From the NCBI GenBank assembly GCA_020442065.1, contig JAGRKZ010000080.1:1-36570 (forward strand): a DNA stretch of 36,570 nt, given 5' to 3'. Shown piece by piece: positions 31,048 through 36,570 of the stretch. This stretch comes from Bauldia sp. GTDB lineage: Bacteria; Pseudomonadota; Alphaproteobacteria; Rhizobiales; Kaistiaceae. How positions within the stretch are numbered: position 1 is the first letter of the stretch; each line of letters starts with the position of its first letter. The notes under the pieces are model-generated. The model made no database searches. It had not been told where the DNA came from and saw nothing but the letters and a program-made list of their open reading frames with translations. Both the position numbers and the translations under genes were made by a program.

Positions 31048-32454
31048 ATGCTCGTCACCGATATCCCGGTCGAGCGGCTGGTCCCCTATGCGCGGAACCC
31101 GCGCAACAACGCCAAGGCAATCGACGCGGTAAAGGCATCTATCGCCGAGTTCGGCTTCCGGCAGCCGATCGTCGTCGACGAGAACATGGTCGTCATCGTC
31201 GGTCACACCCGGCTCGAGGCCGCGAAGGCCTTGGGCCTGACGATGGTGCCGGTCCACGTCGCCGACGGCCTTACGCCTGCGCAGGCACGCGCCTACCGCC
31301 TGATGGACAATCGCTCCCACGACAACGCCGAGTGGGATGACGAGCTTCTCAAGCTCGAGTTCGGGGATCTGAAGCTTGACGGATTTGATCTCGACCTGAC
31401 CGGTTTCGACGCCGATCAGCTGTCCGAGATGCTGTCAGAGGATTCGCTCGAAGGTCTCACCGACCCGGACGACGCGCCCGGAGTTCCCGAAGACAGCTGT
31501 TCGCGGCCGGGGGATCTGTGGCTTCTTGGCGACCATCGCGTCCTCTGCGGCGATGCCACTGCCCTGGGCGATGTCGAGCGCCTGATGGGCGGCGTGCTCG
31601 CCGACATGGCTTTCACCGATCCGCCTTACAACGTCGACTACGGTGGGAAGGGTGGCGAGAAGTCGCCGGGCAAGGGACGTCGAATTCTCAATGACGCACT
31701 GGGCGATGCATTCGCCAAGTTCCTCGGAGCAGCCTGCACCAACCTGCTCGCGGTCACCAAGGGCGGTTGCTACGTCTGCATGAGTTCGTCCGAACTCCAT
31801 ACCCTGCAACGCGCCTGGCTCGATGCCGGTGGCAAGTGGTCGACCTTCGTCATCTGGGCGAAGAACACATTCACCCTCGGACGCGCGGACTACCAGCGGC
31901 AGTACGAGCCGATCCTCTATGGGTGGAAGGCGGGTTCGGAGCACTTCTGGTGCGGCGCGCGGGACCAGGGCGACGTCTGGCACCACGACAAGCCGCGGGC
32001 CAACGACCTGCATCCGACCATGAAGCCGGTGGAACTGGTCGAGCGCGCGATCCGCAACTCCTCGAAGTCGCGGGACATCGTACTCGATCTCTTCGGCGGC
32101 TCCGGGACGACGCTGATCGCCTGCGAGGGCGCCGGTCGGGCCGCGCGCCTGATGGAACTCGATCCGAAGTACGTCGACGTGATCGTCACCCGCTGGCAGG
32201 AGTTCACCGGCAGGGCGGCCACGCTGGAGGGTGAGGGGTCGAGCTTCGCGGATGTAAGGGCGAAGCGTCTGGGCGCCAGCGGCGCGGAAACGTCCCCCCG
32301 CGAGGAACCATCATCGTCGCCGCCAGCGGAGTCCCCGCCGGGCGCGCCGCAGCGCCCGGCAGGAGTTACGCCCGAGCTTAGCCGAGGATCCGATACACCC
32401 GGCCCCGTCCCTCGACCTTCTGGGAGGTCACCTCGAGGCCGAGCTTCTTCTTGA
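31048..32454 (+). CDS. ParB-domain DNA methyltransferase (N4/N6 type)
   Basis: 468 residues from ATG 31048. The N-terminal ParB-like nuclease domain spans about 5-95: VERLVPYARNPRNN, AEFGFRQPIVVDENM, VGHTRLEAAKALG, RAYRLMDNRSHD. A catalytic methylase follows with FTDPPYNVDY (DPPY at about 191-194) and, later, LDLFGGSGTTLIACE (about 347-361), the beta-class order. ParB-methylase fusions are common in phages, where they modify the phage genome to evade host restriction. The last about 26 residues run over the convergent DUF3489 gene. Confidence 0.9.
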   Translation: MLVTDIPVERLVPYARNPRNNAKAIDAVKASIAEFGFRQPIVVDENMVVIVGHTRLEAAKALGLTMVPVHVADGLTPAQARAYRLMDNRSHDNAEWDDELLKLEFGDLKLDGFDLDLTGFDADQLSEMLSEDSLEGLTDPDDAPGVPEDSCSRPGDLWLLGDHRVLCGDATALGDVERLMGGVLADMAFTDPPYNVDYGGKGGEKSPGKGRRILNDALGDAFAKFLGAACTNLLAVTKGGCYVCMSSSELHTLQRAWLDAGGKWSTFVIWAKNTFTLGRADYQRQYEPILYGWKAGSEHFWCGARDQGDVWHHDKPRANDLHPTMKPVELVERAIRNSSKSRDIVLDLFGGSGTTLIACEGAGRAARLMELDPKYVDVIVTRWQEFTGRAATLEGEGSSFADVRAKRLGASGAETSPREEPSSSPPAESPPGAPQRPAGVTPELSRGSDTPGPVPRPSGRSPRGRASS

Positions 32455-32932
32455 GTGCCCCGGCGATGGCGCCGCGCACCGTGTGCGGCTGCCAGCTGAA
32501 GGCCGCGACGATCTCGTCGATGGTGGCGCCATTGGAGGCCTTGAGCATCTCGATCAGCTGCGCCTGCTTGCTGTCGGCGCGCGTGCGCGTCGGCTTCTCC
32601 TTTGTCGCCTTGGCGCCCTTCGCAACGCGAGTCCGCTTCGGCTTCTCGGGGGCTGCGGTCTCCGGACTGGACGCTTCCTGCTCGATGCCGAGCGCGTGGT
32701 AGGCGGCTGGGGTGGCGTGAAGGGTGAGCGGGCGATCCTCGTCATCGCGGCGCCAGATCGTCTCGTCGCGCTTGGCGCGGACCTCCTTGAGCAGTCCCTT
32801 GGTGATCAGACTGGAGAGCACCTTGGTCACGGCGCCGCCCTTCAGCTTGGTAGTCAGCGGATAGACTGCTCCGTCGGGCCGCTCGCAGGCCTTGCCGAGG
32901 ATTATAAGTTGGGTGTCGGTGAGCTTGGTCAT
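32378..32932 (-). CDS. DUF3489 domain protein
   Basis: 184 residues from ATG 32932. MTKLTDTQLIILGKACERP opens a winged-helix-like domain (GGAVTKVLSSLITKGLLKEV), a lysine-rich linker follows (about 95-115) and a second winged-helix closes it: SKQAQLIEMLKASNGATIDE, SWQPHTVRGAIAGALKKKLG, GRGRVYRIL. DUF3489 proteins are known from phages and alphaproteobacterial elements. Its 3' end overlaps the methylase gene by 77 bases, in convergent orientation. Confidence 0.87.
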   Translation of the reverse strand: MTKLTDTQLIILGKACERPDGAVYPLTTKLKGGAVTKVLSSLITKGLLKEVRAKRDETIWRRDDEDRPLTLHATPAAYHALGIEQEASSPETAAPEKPKRTRVAKGAKATKEKPTRTRADSKQAQLIEMLKASNGATIDEIVAAFSWQPHTVRGAIAGALKKKLGLEVTSQKVEGRGRVYRILG

Positions 32933-32994
32933 CGGCGGCTCCTTCAGGGTTTCCGAGAGGGCCCGCGACCATCGCGAGCCTTCTAAGACCCCGA

Positions 32995-33014
32995 GCCCCG
33001 CGTGCCGGCGGGGC
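32995..33014 (-). terminator. GC-rich hairpin between two small minus-strand genes
   Basis: GCCCCGC-GTGCCG-GCGGGGC is a perfect 7-bp stem with a six-base loop. It lies between the 73-aa gene that ends at 33043 and the DUF3489 gene that begins at 32932. No T-tract follows. Confidence 0.4.
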
Positions 33015-33042
33015 AGGAGCAGGTAGGCGTTGGGGCGTCGCC

Positions 33043-33264
33043 TCAGTCGGCGAATTCGCCCTCGTGGAAGGCGCTGTCGGTGATGCGCCTGAGCAGCTCG
33101 GCGTTGTGGCTGAGCGTGCCGACGTCGCCCCAGGTGATCCGGTCGGGATCGACATTGAAATGGTCGGCGCTGAGCCTCTGAAGCCGGCCGAGCATTGTGT
33201 CGATCTCGCCCTTCTTCTCGATGAAGCCGGCGACCGCCGTGCTGTTGTCCCTGGTCCTTGCCAC
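33043..33264 (-). CDS. Small phage-type hypothetical protein
   Basis: 73 residues from GTG 33264 with a GGAGACG ribosome site. VAGFIEKKGEIDTMLGRLQRLSADHFNVDPDRITWGDVGTLSHNAELLRRITDSAF has a helical pattern shared by small proteins that lie near DUF3489 and terminase genes in alphaproteobacterial prophages. The ATG at 33336 gives a longer frame whose first 24 residues look non-coding. Function unknown. Confidence 0.72.
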   Translation of the reverse strand: MARTRDNSTAVAGFIEKKGEIDTMLGRLQRLSADHFNVDPDRITWGDVGTLSHNAELLRRITDSAFHEGEFAD

Positions 33265-33375
33265 GTCCGCGTCTCCGTTCTGGTGATCGCATACAGGCGT
33301 GATCCGCGGCGGAAGCCAAGTCGATAAGTCGATCATTTTGTTGCTTTTTCGGACCTGCGATGGGTGGAGGCGCGC

Positions 33376-33876
33376 ATGGCCGAGCAGTCTGGCCTGATCC
33401 CGATTGGCCAGGCGGCGCGGCTCCTGATGATCTCCGAGGAACGCATCCGGCAGCTGCAGAAGCAGGGGTACATTCCAAAGGCAGACAAGCGCGGCGTCGT
33501 CCAGCTCGTCGGTGCCGTGCAGGGCTACCTTCGGTACCTCAAGGACGATGAGCGGCGGTCGGCGAAGTCGGCCGCCGACAGCCGAGTCCGCGATGCCCGC
33601 GCGCTCGAGATCGAGCTCAGGATCGCCGAGCGCTCACGGGACCTGATCCCGCTCGAGGACGCGCTCGCCGACATGGCCGAGTTCGCAGCTGCCGTCCGGT
33701 CGGAGCTTGCGGGGTTGCCGGCGCGACTGACGCGCATCATGGATGAGCGGCACAGGATCGAGACGGAAGTCGATGGTGTCCTCGCGCGCCTTTCCGAGCG
33801 AGCCGATCAAAAGGCGGCAGCTCTGGGATCTGGCCGCGGCGATTCTCAGGCCCAGCCCCAAGCTGCCGCCGGATGA
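33376..33876 (+). CDS. Phage terminase small subunit
   Basis: 166 residues from ATG 33376, with GTGGAGG upstream. The N-terminal helix-turn-helix GLIPIGQAARLLMISEERIRQLQKQGYIP (about 6-34) recognises the packaging site, and a coiled-coil follows (EIELRIAERSRDLIPLEDALADMAEF) for oligomerisation, as in Nu1-like proteins. Its 3' end overlaps the large-subunit gene by about 100 bases. It is the first gene of the plus-strand head operon. Confidence 0.87.
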   Translation: MAEQSGLIPIGQAARLLMISEERIRQLQKQGYIPKADKRGVVQLVGAVQGYLRYLKDDERRSAKSAADSRVRDARALEIELRIAERSRDLIPLEDALADMAEFAAAVRSELAGLPARLTRIMDERHRIETEVDGVLARLSERADQKAAALGSGRGDSQAQPQAAAG

Positions 33877-35791
33877 ATGGGCCCGCGCGAACCGCGTCTA
33901 TCCTGAGACCTCCGGCCTGCCGGGCCCGCGTGATCCGAGCCTAACGCCCTATGTCATCCCGGTCGTCCGCGCGGTCCATGCCGGGCTGCACAAGCGGGTG
34001 GTGCTCGTCTGCGGGGCGCAAATGGGCAAGACTGACGGCCTGCTTGATGTGCTTGGCGCGCGTCTCGACCAACGGCCCGCGCCGATCCTCTATGTCGGCC
34101 CGATCCGCGACTTTCTGACAGACCAGTTTGAACCGCGGCTGATGAGCCTCCTGGACGAGGCCGAAACACTCGCTGCCAAGGTCGTCCGCGGGCGGCGGAT
34201 GAAGAAGACGCTGAAGATCGTCGCTGGTGTGCCGGTGCGTCTGGCGCATGCGGGGTCCTCGGCGGCGCTCAAGTCGAGCCCGGCGGCCCTGGCGCTCGTC
34301 GACGAGTACGACGAGATGCTGGCGAACGTGAAGGGCCAGGGCGATCCGCTCGGCCTGGTCGAGGCACGCGGCGAGACATATGCCGACTTCGTCACCGCGA
34401 TCACCTCGACACCGTCGCGGGGTCTGATCGAGACGGAGCTGGATGCCCGGAGTGGTCTGACCTTCTGGAAGGTTGGCGATCCGGAGGCGGTCGAGAGCGC
34501 GATCTGGCGATTGTGGCAGTCGGGCACGCGGCATCACTTCTGCTGGCCCTGCCTCCATTGCGACCGGTATTTCGTGCCGCGCTTCGATCAGATGCGCTGG
34601 CCGGAGAACGCCACCCCGGCGGAGGCCGCCAAATCGGCGCAGCTCGCCTGTCCGCACTGCGGCGGGCTGCATGAGGACGACGACAAGACGGAGATGAACG
34701 GCCGCGGTCTCTACGTGGCGCCCGGGCAGTGGGTCGAGGACGGCCGTGTTCTCGGGCAGCCGGCGGAGAACGCCGTGCTCAGCTTCTGGGCGAGCGGGCT
34801 TGCGAGCCCCTTCGTCACTTGGGGCACCCGGGTCGAGCGCTATGTCCGGGCGCTCGCCTCCGGCGATCCGGATCAGCTGCAGACCGCGCTCAACGCGGGT
34901 TTCGGGGAGTGCTACACCCCGGCTTCGGGCCGCGACGCGCTCGATTACCAGGAGATCTTCCAACGGCGGCAGCCGTACCGGATGAAGGAACTGCCGGACG
35001 GCGTGCTCCGTCTCGGCATGGCGGTCGATGTCCAGAAGTTGTCGCTCTTCTACACGATCCGCGGCTTCGGCTCGCGCGGCACGTCCTGGCTGATCGATCG
35101 CGGCCAGCTGTTCGGCCCCACCGACGATGACGAAGTCTGGAACGCGCTCGCCGATCTGATGCTGATGCCGATTGCGGGCATGCAGATCGAGCGGGTGTTC
35201 ATCGACTCGGGCTTCCGGCCGAACAAGCCGGACGCCGGCGACGAACACAAGGTCTACGAGTTCACGCGCCGCTATGCCTGGCTGGTGTCGCCGACCAAAG
35301 GTCGCGCGACGATGTCGCCGCCCTATCGGGTGTCGAAGATCGAGGTGACGCCGAAGGGCAAGCAGGCGTCCTACTCGATCAATCTGGTCTGGCTCTCGAC
35401 GGACTTCTTCAAGTCGCTGCTGGTCTCACGGATCCGGACGCCGATGGATCAGCCGGGCAGCTTCATCGTGCCGGACGACATCGACGAGGACTACTGCAAG
35501 CAGCTGGTCTCGGAGGTGCGGGTCGTCGATGCGGCCACCGGCAAGCCGCAATGGGTCCAGCGTTCGCGCCAGAACCATTTTCTTGACTGCGAGGCACTGG
35601 CCATGGCGATCGGCTACTCGCTCAATGTGCAGCGCATTCCGGAGGGTGTCGCACGGCGGGGCGATGACCCGGTCGGTCTGGATCCCGGTGGCGTGGAGGG
35701 CGAGGTCGCGGCCGTCGCGGCACATCCTGCCCCGCGCGTCTCCAACCTCAGGTCGCGCTTTGCCGGTCTGTCGTCGCGATTGAACAGGTGA
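33773..35791 (+). CDS. Phage terminase large subunit (GpA type)
   Basis: 672 residues from ATG 33773 (ATG 33743 gives 682). The ATPase has Walker A CGAQMGKT (80-87) and Walker B LALVDEYDEM (173-182). A C4 zinc-binding pair (CWPCLHC, LACPHCGG) lies in the centre. The nuclease half begins at MAVDVQKLSLFYTIRGFG with the first catalytic Asp, and FIDSGFRPN and NHFLDCEALA supply more. It is the motor that cuts and packages DNA. The reading frame enters from inside the TerS gene, so the two are translationally linked. Confidence 0.93.
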   Translation: MVSSRAFPSEPIKRRQLWDLAAAILRPSPKLPPDEWARANRVYPETSGLPGPRDPSLTPYVIPVVRAVHAGLHKRVVLVCGAQMGKTDGLLDVLGARLDQRPAPILYVGPIRDFLTDQFEPRLMSLLDEAETLAAKVVRGRRMKKTLKIVAGVPVRLAHAGSSAALKSSPAALALVDEYDEMLANVKGQGDPLGLVEARGETYADFVTAITSTPSRGLIETELDARSGLTFWKVGDPEAVESAIWRLWQSGTRHHFCWPCLHCDRYFVPRFDQMRWPENATPAEAAKSAQLACPHCGGLHEDDDKTEMNGRGLYVAPGQWVEDGRVLGQPAENAVLSFWASGLASPFVTWGTRVERYVRALASGDPDQLQTALNAGFGECYTPASGRDALDYQEIFQRRQPYRMKELPDGVLRLGMAVDVQKLSLFYTIRGFGSRGTSWLIDRGQLFGPTDDDEVWNALADLMLMPIAGMQIERVFIDSGFRPNKPDAGDEHKVYEFTRRYAWLVSPTKGRATMSPPYRVSKIEVTPKGKQASYSINLVWLSTDFFKSLLVSRIRTPMDQPGSFIVPDDIDEDYCKQLVSEVRVVDAATGKPQWVQRSRQNHFLDCEALAMAIGYSLNVQRIPEGVARRGDDPVGLDPGGVEGEVAAVAAHPAPRVSNLRSRFAGLSSRLNR

Positions 35792-35795
35792 CATC

Positions 35796-36570
35796 GTGGG
35801 CATGGTCGCGACCATCCGGGGTTGGCTCGCGCCGGCCCCGAGGCTGAGCAATGCGCCGCCAGCGATCCGTGCCGACTTCATGCGAGGCAACCGAGGGGTC
35901 GTTTTCGGTGGCTGGCGGCCGGCGCTGCGGGATGCCTCCGACGATGTCGGCGCCTCCTGGGATCTCGCTGCAGCCCGCACCATCGATCTGATCCAGAACT
36001 CCGGCTGGATCGCAGGCGCGCTCGATCAGGCGGTCGCGAACACGGTCGGCACCGGGCTGCGGCTGAAGGCAATGCCGGAGAACGACGTCTTCGGGATGTC
36101 GAACGACGAGGCGGAACGCTGGGCGCAACTCGTCGAGCAGCGCTGGGGTCTCTGGGCCGACCGCGCGTACGAATGCGACATCGAGGGGCGGCGCAGCTTC
36201 GGACTGATGCAGGCGGCCGCCTTCCGGTCCTGGTTCGCCACCGGGGAGATCTGGGCGGAGCTACCATGGCGTGAGCGGGCCGGCGGCCGCTACGGCACCA
36301 AGGTGCGGCTGCTCCCGCCGCACCGGGTCCCGCGCCGGGACGATAGCCTGCGCCGGATTGTCCAGGGCGTTCGGATGGACCCGGATGGGATGCCGGTCGG
36401 CTATCTCGCGAGCCGGAAGGACCCGATTCTTGGCGCCGTCGAGGTGCAGGTAGAGGCGCGCGATCGGCTCGGACGCGCGCGCGTGATTCATGTCTTTGAC
36501 GGCATGCCCGGCCAGGTCCGCGGGATCAGCCCGCTGACCCCGGCACTGCAGGTCGCGCGGCAGTTCGACC
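35796..36570 (+). CDS. Phage portal protein, lambda type (partial)
   Basis: 258 codons visible from GTG 35796 (ATG 35802 also possible); the C-terminus lies beyond the window. Landmarks of lambda-type portals are RTIDLIQNSGWIAGALDQAV, TVGTGLRLKA, RRSFGLMQAAAFRSWFATGEIWAEL, LPPHRVPRRD and the RVIHVFDGMPGQVRGISPL segment just before the edge. The start is four bases past the terminase stop. Portals form the dodecameric ring through which DNA enters the head. Usual length is about 500 residues, so about half is missing. Confidence 0.93.
   Translation, partial: MGMVATIRGWLAPAPRLSNAPPAIRADFMRGNRGVVFGGWRPALRDASDDVGASWDLAAARTIDLIQNSGWIAGALDQAVANTVGTGLRLKAMPENDVFGMSNDEAERWAQLVEQRWGLWADRAYECDIEGRRSFGLMQAAAFRSWFATGEIWAELPWRERAGGRYGTKVRLLPPHRVPRRDDSLRRIVQGVRMDPDGMPVGYLASRKDPILGAVEVQVEARDRLGRARVIHVFDGMPGQVRGISPLTPALQVARQFD

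Noticed and set aside
1..36570. Insertion sequences or transposase genes
   Set aside because: No transposase or flanking IS-type terminal repeats were seen; the only recombinase is the serine recombinase at 11488-12813.

Overview
The window is high-GC DNA with overlapping ATGA stop/start pairs, GTG starts and a perfect alphaproteobacterial-type LexA box. Its gene families (DUF2924, DUF3489, DUF3572, DUF2945, DUF488) are typical of Alphaproteobacteria, probably Hyphomicrobiales or Rhodospirillales. Almost all of it is mobile or accessory DNA. No species is assigned.

Region 1 (1-4025, minus strand): one end of an integrated element. A tightly coupled operon runs leftward from a tRNA-derived attachment remnant (3982-4025). 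It encodes a small protein, a replication-initiator-like winged-helix protein with iterons inside its own gene, two or three small proteins, a ClpP-like head maturation protease and an HK97-type major capsid protein that is cut by the window edge. Replication and capsid genes sit side by side, with no terminase or portal between them. That layout resembles a capsid-encoding phage satellite or a compact or decayed prophage.

Region 2 (4026-10961): a defence-island-like stretch. It holds a secreted HdeA-like protein, an OLD-type ATPase-TOPRIM nuclease, two translationally coupled HNH endonucleases with N-terminal regions that look like modified-DNA sensors, an unrecognised 329-residue protein, and a Shedu (SduA/DUF4263) nuclease.

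Region 3 (11051-36570): a second phage-like element. It starts with a recombination cassette (64-aa protein, DUF2924 protein, serine recombinase, ParB/KorB-like HTH protein). This is divergent from an XRE repressor plus ImmA-like protease pair, with a LexA box in the shared control region. A replication/recombination module follows on the plus strand: AlpA-like HTH, Sak4-like ATPase, SSB-like protein, Cas4-like exonuclease, Dda/RecD-like helicase and Toprim-VapE primase-helicase. RuvC-like resolvase and small early genes come next. Cargo then interrupts the phage genes: LysR with a methyltransferase, a fosmidomycin-resistance-type MFS transporter, DUF488 and DUF2945. A lone minor tail protein lies among the cargo. 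The element resumes with a ParB-methylase, DUF3489, and the start of a head operon (TerS, TerL, portal) that runs off the right edge.

Three clusters of short repeats (inside the initiator gene, at 15559-15644 and at 23753-23997) look like origin iterons or operators and are among the least explained parts of the window. Function calls rest on motif recognition by eye, without database searches.
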